Shown here: positions 15,101 to 27,600 of the stretch, piece after piece
Numbering within the stretch: position 1 is the first letter of the stretch
How the letters are laid out: every line of letters begins with the position of its first letter
NCBI GenBank assembly: GCA_026874595.1
Contig: CM049319.1
Coordinates: 5,050,601-5,114,600 of the forward strand
Length of the DNA stretch: 64,000 nt
Direction: 5' to 3'
Source: Sipunculus nudus
Taxonomy: Eukaryota > Annelida > Sipuncula > Golfingiida > Sipunculidae
The notes under the pieces: model-generated
Told to the model about the DNA's origin: nothing
Seen by the model: the letters and a program-made list of their open reading frames with translations, nothing else
Database searches by the model: none
Made by a program: the position numbers and the translations under genes

Positions 15101-18100
15101 AAGTACAGCCTAAAGTGGTACAAAGGACTATACTTTATATTTTGGGGCATTCTGATCTGTCTTTCAAATGAACTTTCAGGCAGAACATTTCTTCACACCA
15201 ATAGTCATCTTTCTTTTAATTATGGGGGTTTTCAAACAATTTACAATGTTACATTTTCATGTGTCAATTGTATTAATTTTTGCATGTGATCACTGATCAT
15301 TAACCTTAACTGTGATAAACCAGGTTGTAATGTGAGAATAGTCTTTTAATACCCTTTACAATAATTTAATTTCTTAGAGATTCTACCAGGCAGGTATGTT
15401 GTTCCCATTTCTTTTAATAAGCTCCCAACTTAAACTTCCCTGAAAATGTTCAACTTGAACCCCTCTCTTACTGAAGAAAAACACTCCAACACCTAGGTAA
15501 CCTTGACGATGTGGGACACTGAATTTTGGCTGAAATATTCTAATTTTATTAACTAAATGCATATTTGGGCTCCAGTTCCAATGAAAGAGAATTAAGGATA
15601 CACATAAATATCACTATTAAAAAATGAATTTTATATTTACAACCACTTTTCCTTAAACAATCTTGTCGGTTGGTGTAAAAGAATGGTTGACCTCATTTTT
15701 GTTCCTTTTTTAAGGATATGCCTATGACCTGTCTGTGACATTGTTAGATTAACAGAGATAAAGCTTACCATGCAATAAGAATATTATTTTTAAGCCTTCT
15801 GGGTGTTAGTTTTTTTTGTGTGCACAAGGCTAGGAACAATCTGGAAGTCATAACCTGTAGCTACCACATTAATTCTGTATCACCTTTGCTAACCAGAGGT
15901 ATTATTTGTAGAATCTAAAACAGACCTTGGAATGTTTGATGTTACTGTTAATGTTCCCTGACCAAGGTTTCTATTTTTGTAGTCAGCCACAAAGAGACAG
16001 GTACAAGTATATAAAAATTCATGTCTATGAATATCTAGTTATTTCTCAGCATTAACAATCAATGGAAACCAAATTAATGGACTATGATGGTGCAGGTTTT
16101 ACAAAGACACAGTATACTTTGAACTAGGCCATAGAGCTGGCTTAGTTGAAATATCATGTCTTCATCTTGTTTGGCATCATTATTTTGAAAACAAAGAGGT
16201 ACCTACAGGTATTTAAGCCTCTTGTTGATCTTCCAAAAGGCATCAAATAGTATGAGGGTCATCGGGTCTTTCTGTGAGTGGGCTCTAAGTGTAATTAACT
16301 CTGGAAGGTCTGCAAAAGCCTTGCCGTAAAGCTTGGTGATCCTGTTATTATTCACATCTCTGCAAAAACAAATTACAAAGAAATATTATATTATATTATA
16401 CTATATATTGCTATAGTAGGAATATTACTATGTGAATAAAAAATATATTATTCAGCTTATTCCTGTACTTGGTGAAAAGAATAAGATATTTTGGGAAACA
16501 CCACAGGGCCAAAATTCCTATAAATATAACAACATTCATTAATCTTGAACAATAAGGGAAGTAAACTTTATTGGGAGATTTGATAAACAAATGCATAATA
16601 CTAAACTTAATCTATGTTTACCATTACACTTTGAATGAAAGATATAAAATATTTGAACAATTACATCAAATAACCAGAAATTATAAAACTTATGGATATT
16701 TAATCACATGGCTGTCAAAATTCTCACTAGCCATGAAAATAAAGAAATAATAATAAAACAATTTATTTTTAATTAACTTCAAATAAAATAATATTTGACT
16801 CACACATGGAGTAGTTTTGGCATGTTATATATGGTCCTGTATGGCAGCATTTCCATCTCATTTTGATGTATTTCCCTGTGGAGACATTCTTATCATGACA
16901 CATAATTTTCCATATTACCGGTATATTAAATTCACACTTGTGAGAAACTGTGATCACGTATCTTTCTTCATCAGTGAACATAACAAATATGACATAAACC
17001 AGAAAATGAAGGTATTACTTCAGTTTAATATAAAATGGTTCACAATTCAAGAGTAAATTTTTTTATGCCTTTTGACATACACTTACCCTGTTTTCTGCAT
17101 CTATTGAGAAAGCATAAACAAGCACTTTCCCAGGACTTTCCAAAATATTAAAGTTTTTAAAGGACCCCAATACTGCACATCAACCTTGTTAAAAAAACTG
17201 ATCAAATAATTTTTAAACCATTTTAGTTGAGAACCATAAATTACCGTTCCCCTTAAAGCCAGAATTTAATAAAAATTTCATCAGGATGTAATAGTTTTAC
17301 ATTAATCATGAGGAAGTTTAATCAAAACATTTTTCTATGGCCTTGGGCTGCTTGGTAAGCAAAGCACATAGATTCACATTCATTTTCCTGTATGTAAAAC
17401 CTCAACATATAAAAAATTGCAAGAGAAGCATTTATTCAGATCTTCACTATACTCAAGGATATATAATATACAACTACTGAGAAACAACAAATTTGGATTC
17501 TCATACTTACAATATTTTTAGATTTTTCAGCTGTGACAGAGCATCTTGTTCTATCAATTGCAACCTGTTGTTACTTATATTTCTGGAATGATAAAAAATA
17601 GCCATAAATACCAAGTGTTGGTACAACCATCATTTCAGAATAATTCCTAAATTCCATCCAGTAACATGCACTCTTTATGATGCTTTTTATGACAGTCAAC
17701 TAGTTCAATCCAGAAATGAAAATAATTGAGAAGTAAATCTTTAAGGCATATGATATGCAAGTTTCATCTGCATCAGTTAGAAAAAGACATATGTATTGTG
17801 GGACAGATGGTGTAAGATAAACTTCCCAGCTGAGAGCAAAAGAATTTTTCGATGTAATACAATTTCAGCAGAGATAAAAAGATGTTTCAGATATTAGAAT
17901 CTGCAAAATTTTTCAAAGCCTTAAGTTGCTGATTTGGTACTGATAAATTTTAGCAAATTATATTTTATTAAAATTGTTTTATATTAATTTAATAATTGAA
18001 TAACAAATATAAAATTTCAGATTTCACCATTACAAAGACTCCCTGTCAGGACACTGTTTTGGTCACAGACAAGTCATTGATATTAACCATAATGTTACTT

Positions 18101-21100
18101 ACAAATGTTGAAACTTGGTTGCAGTAGAAAGAGGTGACAAATGGTCCACTGAAATAGCTCTCATCAGGTTCCCATCAACACCCCTGTCAAACAAATAAAC
18201 AGCAATGGTCAGTTCCTCCAGTGCTTTTAGTATGAACATTTATGTACATATATATTAAATGGCTCACTGACACTGTTATTAAAATAAGCATATCAATGTT
18301 TAATTTAAAGTAAGGTAAAAAGTATATATTTCTTGATCAGAAGAGACTATCCCTGGCAATGAAATTCAGTAATCATTCTGTCTCTACAGAAGATGATTAC
18401 CCCACAATTTGTTATCCACAAATATAAGAGTAACATATCTTGTAACATTCTAAATAAATGTAACAGCTTAAAACTTATCACATGATGTTATTTTCACTGT
18501 AATTAAAAAAATTATACACAAACAGTGTTAGGCTTATATAAAGTAAAGTACAAAAAGTGTGTACTTACAGATACAATAGTTCTGGCATGTCTCTGAATGC
18601 CTCACCTGGTAGAAATTCAATCTTATTGTTGCTCAAACTCCTGCAAAAATATTATATAAATTATTTCCATACACTTTACAAATTTTTTTAAAATACAGAA
18701 TTATATTAATAAGAACTTAATGAACTCATGTATGATTAAGAAGTGGTGTGCACATTGAGGCTGAATGCAAAGGAACTACAAAATCTCCCAGTAAAGAAGG
18801 TTACTTTTCATTCCAGAATTCTAATCAAGGTTAAGAAAGTGAACAAATTGCTTGACTTAAATTTGACTAATATAATGTATATACTGTAATAATACATGCC
18901 ATAAAGTCATTAAATACTTTTCCAAATGCATATCTAAACAGCTTGAAATATCTTGAAAACAAACTGAGCATTCACACAACATTTGCTTGTTTTTATAATG
19001 CATAAATCAACTAGGTATTAATCTTCACCAAGAGGGGATCATTGAAATGTTTTGTGTATGTGCAGTATGAACGCTCCAAAATGGCCAAGCCATTGATCAT
19101 AATGACCTATAAGCAGGACTGACAGGTGTGTTGAGATATTATATATATATATCTACTGATGTCATCCTTGCTTCCTGATACATTAACAGCACAATGTCAA
19201 TGTTCTCACAAGATCAGAGGAAGTCTTGAGCTTATAAAGTGTGTCAGAGAATTGGTTTTATTTATCATGAACTGAAATTGCAGAACTCACATTATTTTTA
19301 TGTTTGTTCCTGAGAAGAGTCCCGGTGGCAGCCACACAATCTCGTTGTTCATCAGGGCCCTGAAACAAAAGAGAACCTTCCTGAGGTTGTACAACAGCAC
19401 TGATTCTGAACCCACACAGCATGACATTGAAGTATCACTAATGCAGTGAACATGAAGCTGATTAAAGCATTTTCGGCACTGGGGGTTATGCAATTGATAT
19501 CATTCATTAGTAATAGTTACTATGTGACAGTTACTTGCCTGGCAATATTTCTCGCTGTGGTCATTTTTAATGGGAAAACCTATGTCTTCAATTTACTTAC
19601 ACGTGAGTCAAGGAAGGTGGAAATGTCCAGACAACATCAAGCAGGTCCCCAGTTGTTATCTGAATCTTGTTGAAAGCAAGGTTTCTACAAATATAATTGA
19701 ACAATTATTAAAATCACTGTATTAAAGCAGAGTTAATATTTGTAGAAGGGGATCACATGTTAGACACCCAGCATAACAAGGTAAACAGGCAGCTAACAGC
19801 TGGAGCAGTTTACTTGTCATAGTTTTATCAGTCAGATTCTGGGGACAATGTACACATCTGATCTCTGACTAATTAACATAATCACCATAAGTTGAATCCA
19901 ATCAACATGATCACGATATGACCAACCTAGCTATATCATGACAAAGTAACTTTTTTTAACAACCATAAGATATACCTCTGTATTATAAATAATGATGCTG
20001 ATTTCAGTGGAAAAGAGATGCACTAAAAGATGAGCTATAACAGTAGCCTTTATGCATGCCAGGATAAATCAAGAACAAATCATACATAACTTTACTTACA
20101 AGATCTCCATATTTGTCCCATTGATGGCTGGAAACCTGTCAATCCCTGTGTGCTGAATGGTTCTTGGAAAATAAAAGTGTATATTCAATCAGAACCAAAG
20201 GTTATGTAGGGGATATATATAAATATATATATATATATATTTAGATGAGCCCTATGGGAAAATCCCATGGTAATCTCCATGTCTTCTTTATAACAAATTA
20301 TTAATTGTCAGTAAAGAACAAGCTCTGTGTGTTCTGTGTGTGTTCAGAAAATTGTGGATTGGGGAATCTATTACCTGGATCAGGGCTTCAGGTCCATGGC
20401 AAGATTCTACACTACTGAACTTATTGATAATTCCTGAACAATCCGTACATTTTGAGTCTCAATTTTCATGACCAAAGCAGAATATAAAATCGGATGTTAT
20501 GTAACACAAATTAGTTTGATTGGCTAAACATTTATTAGGCTATCCAATGAATGCATAAATTTTTTTTTAATATGTAGGCTGACAGGACTGCTGATTTCAG
20601 AGTATAATCCACACAAAATGATATCACAGCATCTGCACAAAAGGACAATCATTATCTGGTGAAATCCTGTTTTTGATGGCAAGTTTCATTAAATAAAGAC
20701 ACTAAAAATAATAAAAATCTCAACTGCAGTGAACTAAATCCAGCACCACACAGCTCATATATGAAAAAGATTTAACACTCACAACTTCCTCAGGTTTGTA
20801 ATGTGACTGAAACTGTTGTTCAAGATGGTGTCAAAGTTGGGACAGTTGAGGATAGTGCTGAAAAATAAAGTTTTATCATCAGATTCATATTAAATTTTTA
20901 TATCAAATACTCAAAATTTTAACCATCATACACCAACATTACACACAAGCTTTAGTTTTGCCATGCTGTACTAATATAACCATCTATATAGGAGTGTATG
21001 GGTGAGAAGTGTTTATGACTTTAAAAATGAATACCAGCAATCCATGATAGTTTTGTATTCAGAGTCATTTTAAACATTTCTATGCAAAATATCTCCTTAA

Positions 21101-21505
21101 CTTACAATATGCAATTAATCCGAGTGAAAAAAAACGAACTTTATTGCCAATGTTATTAAAATTAACTTCACTTCTCAATGTCTGTTTCCATTTTATTAAA
21201 TAAATTTCCTGATTTTTTCTTTTTTTTTTACTATAATAATTTTTTTGTAATTATTTAAGTAACTTACATTTCTTGAATGTTAGTGCTGGTGAAAGTCTCA
21301 GCAGATATGTTGTGAAAGTCATAATTCTTGATTGATCTGAAAACAGAATAAAAATGGTACTACAACCCCCAAGTAGATTTAAAGCAGAATAGTGTACTAT
21401 TTTCATGGAATTGACAGGTGTTCCTGTCAAAATCTAATTACTCAAAGCCCTGATACAATGTACTTACATAAGCAGATAAGGGTCCATACACTGAAGCATT
21501 AATTT

Positions 21506-21538
<33 letters not shown>

Positions 21539-21578
21539 CATACATATAAATATCTATCTATATCTATATCTATATCTA

Positions 21579-21627
<49 letters not shown>

Positions 21628-24600
21628 CCATAAAGGCGCCATTTTGAAAATAATTTGACTGAATTTATACTAATTTTACTACCCTTAATTTAAGGCTGGA
21701 ATTGTTTACTTTATTATGAAAGCCAATATACTAATACTTTTTTACATATCTTGGATAAAAGCAGAAAAAAACCATCAGAGTCTGCAGAAAGTAGGTCAAC
21801 ATAGGTGGCGCCACCTGCAAGTCAAAAATCAAATAGCAGTCACATGCTCAAAATTCCCATGAAATTTTGTGCTGAAGGCTGCAACAGTTTCTGAATATAT
21901 TTGGTAACAGACATTACATCATGTATGCAAACACATTAAATTGTCAAATTTTGCTATCAACATAATTTGAAGTCCTGTAGAGACACCATCTTGAAAATGA
22001 CTTGACTAAATTCACTCAATTTTTTCCCTTCCTCTAAGGAACTGTTGACTATAATATTTAAGCCAAAATGTTAATACTTTATGATGTATAATGGAAAAGA
22101 GGAAAAGGTAATTTCAGTATGCAGAAAGAAAGTCAACAAATGTGGCGCAAAAGAAACTCATTTTTAGCATATTTATCACATGAGAAAAAAGTCTGCAAAG
22201 TTTCATAATGATAGCTGCAGTGGCTGTTGAGATATTTGGGAACAGATGGTGGAAAGTGGATGCTTTGTCAGCGCAGGCAGAATTTCACAGGGTGAACACA
22301 AAAGTGAAAAAGTTAATTTAACCTGAGTGGAACACAATGTGGATTAAATTATATAGAACGCTTGGCTTGATTCTGGACTCAAAACCTCCTTCAAGAGGGT
22401 TATAAACAATCTCTATAAATACTTAATTGGTGTCCATGAAACTGTGGAACAGTTGGGCACATGCCAGGGAAAATCCTGTTAAATTGTGGTGTATATCTGG
22501 ATAAAGGGATGGATCCAGTATGACTTTTTTTGTCATTGGAGGAGGTGGTATGCCCTCATGTCCTCTTTCAGAACACTGCTCTTCCACTTTCTGTAACTTT
22601 TCTAGAGCATTAACTTAGAGCAATCTTTCCACTCACACAACAGGTCCCGTACAGTCCTTGATAATCTTAAGACTTTCACTGCAGGTACACCCTTGGCATT
22701 CCTTGGGTGTGTAATCACCAGACGGAAACTCCTGGGGACCCTGAAGACTTGAGTCATCTGACCACAGTCCATTCCTGGTATCATCTGTAAGGAAAATGTG
22801 AATATACAGTGAGTGAATATACACATGTATACAAGGAACAGGTGAAACAAGGCCTGCAGGCCTAATGCGAACCTGTGCATTGGGAAATACACCAGGTATA
22901 ATGCTTCAATTCTGAATCATTACTTTTCATATATATGAACAATGCAAGTACTAAACATTTTGAACAAGAAACAATTACACAAACATCACTGCTGAAATTC
23001 TGGCATGGGTGCACACAACACAAAAATGATTTTAGCTGGCACCACCAGTCTTGTACACAACGAAGCTATCAGAGATATATACATATGCCTAATTTCAGAC
23101 TGATATATCAAACCCCTCCTGAGAAATAAGCAGGGACACACACTGTGCAAAAATTAATGTAGGTGGCACCACCAGTCTTGTATATGACAAAGTTATTTAA
23201 TGTGTATATATATGCCCAATTTCAGGCTGATATATCAAATTCCCCCATAGAAATAAGCAGGCACATACACTGTGCAAAAGGCCATTGTAGGTGGCGACAC
23301 CTGTCTTGTGAATAAGAAAGCCATCAAAGACACATAGACAGGTCAAAATATCAGGCCAATACATCAAACTTACCTTGAGTCTGATGCACAGGGCTGACCA
23401 GACTTAGGTGAGAAAGGCAGTTGCTCTGAGTGAACTGTGACAAATTGCTAGCTCAGGCTACTGCACTGAGTGAACTCTTGACCTGCACCTGGCTAGACTG
23501 ACTGTACTTGTGACCTGAACCTGGCTGCACTGAGTGAACTCTTGACCTATTGCATAATCTGACACAGTTGGCAGTCTGCCAAAGCTATAAATAGAATGCA
23601 GCTACTGCACTGAGTTAACTCCTGACCTATACCTTCCTGCACTGAGTGAACTCTTGACCTGTTGCCAAAACTGATACAGTTGGCAGTCTGTCAAAGCTAT
23701 AAATAGATCCAGACTGACCTTTGGCCTGTTGCCAAATCTGAAATAGTAGCCACACCATTGCATAAGCTCACAGATTGGCCCCACATGCAGCCCTGAGGGG
23801 CATGACACCCATCAGGTGATTACATGATACTCATGAGGTGATCACATGCTACCCATGAGGTGATCACATGGTGCCCATGAGGTGATCACATGCTTTGTGC
23901 TTAGCTGCACTGATTGAACCCTTGACCTTTATCTGGCTGCACTGAATGAACTCTTGATCTGTTGCCAAATCTGAAACAGTTGGCAGTTTCTCAACCTATT
24001 CAAGATACAGACACAATCTTGGCCTGTTAGTAAATCTGTTTACACATACTGAAAGACTTTGGCTAAAATGCTTTTTTTCAAGCTGACATATTTATAAAAA
24101 TTTTATCAATATATCAAGAATAATAAAAGATGCAGTCCTTTCATTCTTAAAGGTCTAATTATACTGCCAAAAATCATTTAAGTAAACTTGAACAAAGGCC
24201 ACCTAAGAATAATTTTTGTGCAATGTTAACAATAATTTTGTAGAAGAACACTATTGAAGTCCTCAGTTTGAAATAGACATAATAATGGCCAAAAGACCAA
24301 CTTGAGCTTTTCACCACTCAACAAAAAATCAACAAACTCAATTTATTCTTATATGATTAAAAGAACCAAGTCCTAGGATAATTCTTTTGAAAAACTGAAC
24401 GATTCAACTTGACAGTTTCATCTTAAACATTTTTAAGCTGGAAGAGGCTAAAATTAATAGGTTTTTGCCCATAAAAAACAGGTCAATGTAGGGGGCCCCA
24501 CGAAATCTGAAATTACTAATATGATTCATGTGACCAACATTTACACAACACTTGGTAATGCTAGCTTTTGTCATTTCTTAGATTACTATGTCAACTGGTA

Positions 24601-27600
24601 TGCTTACTTGGCCAGCATTTACACAACACTTGGTAATGCTAGCTTTTGTCATTTCTTAGATTACTATGTCAACTGGTATGCTTACTTGGCCAGATGACTA
24701 AGTTTAAATTTGTGTAACTCCGCTAAAATTTATCAAACACTAATGATCTGAACAAACTTGAGAGGGCTCGCCCCTGGGATCATTTCTGTAAAATATTGAA
24801 CAATATGGCTGGACCGTTTACAAGAAGAAGGCTTTTAAAGGTTTTCCAGCTTTTTCCCTATAAAATCTAAGTACATGCTGATAGCAAAAAATAAGCTTAA
24901 TTTCACAACATTTGTTATGTGACAGATAATTGCATAAAATCTGGGGATGGTAGCTCCTGCTATTCCTGAGAATTGATGAGTCAATGTACAGATGATATCT
25001 AAAATCATAAATCAACATTTTTTAAAAGCTTTTTAAAAACATTTTTGTCAATATTTACCATAGATAACCTGAAATCTAAATGTCTAAAGGCATGATGTAA
25101 TGGATGCTGATAAATTGGTGACAGGCTAGATGTATCTGCTTCACACAGCTAATATATATGGTAAAATGACTCAATCTTTCTTATTCAACCAAAATTCATT
25201 CTTTGGAACCATAAAAGACAATTATTACAAGAATTGTTCAGGGGATTATTTTTGTAAAATATTAAACAAATTGGCCTCAGTGGGATCAGTCAAAAAACGT
25301 TTTGCTGGTTGATAAATCATACAGGAAAATACAGCAAAATGGCTAAGTTCAGCTTCCCATAACTCAGCCAAAAATCATTGAATCAAAACCATTTGAATAG
25401 ACTTGACTTATCAACATCTAAGGATAATTAATGTGCGAGATTTAAGAATTTGGCCCAGTGGTTTTTTAAGAAAATCTTTGTAGCCACTTAGCTAAACAAG
25501 GGATGTTATGGCATATGACTAAATTCAGCTTCCCATAACTCAGCCAAAAATCATTGAATCAAAACCATTTGAACAAACTTGAATTATCAACATCTCAGGA
25601 TAATTAATGTGTGAGATTTAAGAATTTAGCCCAGTGGTTTTTAAGATCTTTGTAGCCACTTAGCTAAACAAGGGATGTTATGGCATACGACTAAATTCAG
25701 CTTCCCATAACTCAGCCAAAAGTCACTGAACTGAGACCATTTACACAAACTTCATAAACCACTACCCTAGGATCATTTCTGTGCCATATTAAACAATTTG
25801 GCCATATGGTTTCAGAGAAGAAGTTTTTGTAGCCCTCAGTATGATACAGGCACTGATGACCCCTGTACATAAAAGGTCTATGCAGGTGGTGCCACCAAGC
25901 CTCAATTTCTGATATGACTCACCTGACCAACATTGGCATAAAATTTTGTGATGATAGCTCTGGCTGTTTCTGAGATTGTAATTTTAGTATGCTTTTTTGG
26001 ACAGATGACTAAATTCAACTTCCTATAACTCGGCCAAAAATCACCAAACTTAAAACATTCGAACAAACTTGTGAGAGATTATTCCAGGAATCATTTCTGT
26101 GTAATATTGGACAATTTGGCTGAACAGTTTTGGAGAAAATTTTAAAAGCTTTTTATCTTTTTTTCCTATAAAATCTAAGAAAATGCAGTTAACCAAAAAA
26201 TAAGCAAAAATCCCATAGAGTTTTTAGATGACTAATTTTTTGCATAAAATTTTGTGATGCTAACTCTTGCCATTTTCAAGATAGTATGGGTTAACGTACA
26301 GACGCCGGACAATGACCGACGGACAACGCCACACCATCGCATAAGCTCTCAGGTTAGCTAAAAAGACTAAATGTATTTCCCTGATATGTTGATTGCTTGA
26401 AGAGCAGTATACGGTACCAGTAAACAAACTTGGCTGAGTGATGCAGTGCTCTTTTTACTGTAGATGATTAGATCAGTGCTGAATTATTATAAACTCAGTG
26501 ACACAAAGTACAGTTAATTTGTATTCAAGACACTTACTGCAACAGTCAATTATTTGATGCCTCAATCTTATCAAAAATAGCATAGAGATGGAAATGTTCA
26601 ACTCAAACAACGCTGGCTGCACAATTCAGGAGCTGGGGGGGGGGGGGGGGGTGCATTACACCCCAACATTTTGAACCAATCTCAGAAAAAGCTCAGGGAC
26701 TAGGGCTAGTAGCCCCTCTAATAAACATAACCAGCCAATGACAGCTACTTGTGCAGTGCCACATTTGTTTGTCCAACATGCGGCGTATTTTTCTATTCTA
26801 ACTGTACTTTCAAATCTACTTACATCACCCCAAAGTCACCATGCAAGTCAGGTTGCATGCAACTTTCAAAATAACGGATACACACAGTTTGTTCTGATTA
26901 GCATAGTAACTCCATCCAACTAGTCCTAGCTTACCGGGAGACCTATGGTAAATCACAGTTAATCATAAGCTGTGCTAGAGCGCTGGGAGATCCTCGGAGA
27001 AAACAGAATTCCTTAAGTTGAATGACGATAACATTATGATATCTCATCTAAAAATGTCATATTCATTATAAATCGAAGATTTTTTATTGAAAGCTTATGT
27101 AAAATACACCTCAGCAGTGTTTTTCACTTTACATATTGTTTGATAAACATTGCTCAGTGGTGATGAGCTGCAAAAGTATCTGCTCTGTGTTCTCCCCAAG
27201 TCAACTCAAGCCAGAAGCCCCTGTGGTTAACTTGTTACAATGCACCACTTGCCAACAGTCCATCTCTCTGAGAAAAGGCCACGCAATTAATTGTTTTTGA
27301 CCAGGAGAGGTTTCAATCATAGCGGTTACAAAGTATTTTAATCGAGTTCTGTTTTCATTCTTAAACACTATCTTTCGCTAAACCCATTTGAATTTATTCC
27401 TATTTGAGCCCCAAATTACACATGTATCCCTCTCATAAACACCATATTTGATTTCATAGGATTTTTTTTCTAGGAAAGCATTGCAGGTTTTTGAATTCTA
27501 ATTGCCTCTTTATTTGTAGATATCCATATAAACTACGCCACATCACCTATAAAGCATGTTGAGTTAACACGAAAAATAGATTCTTCCCATTAAACTAAAT

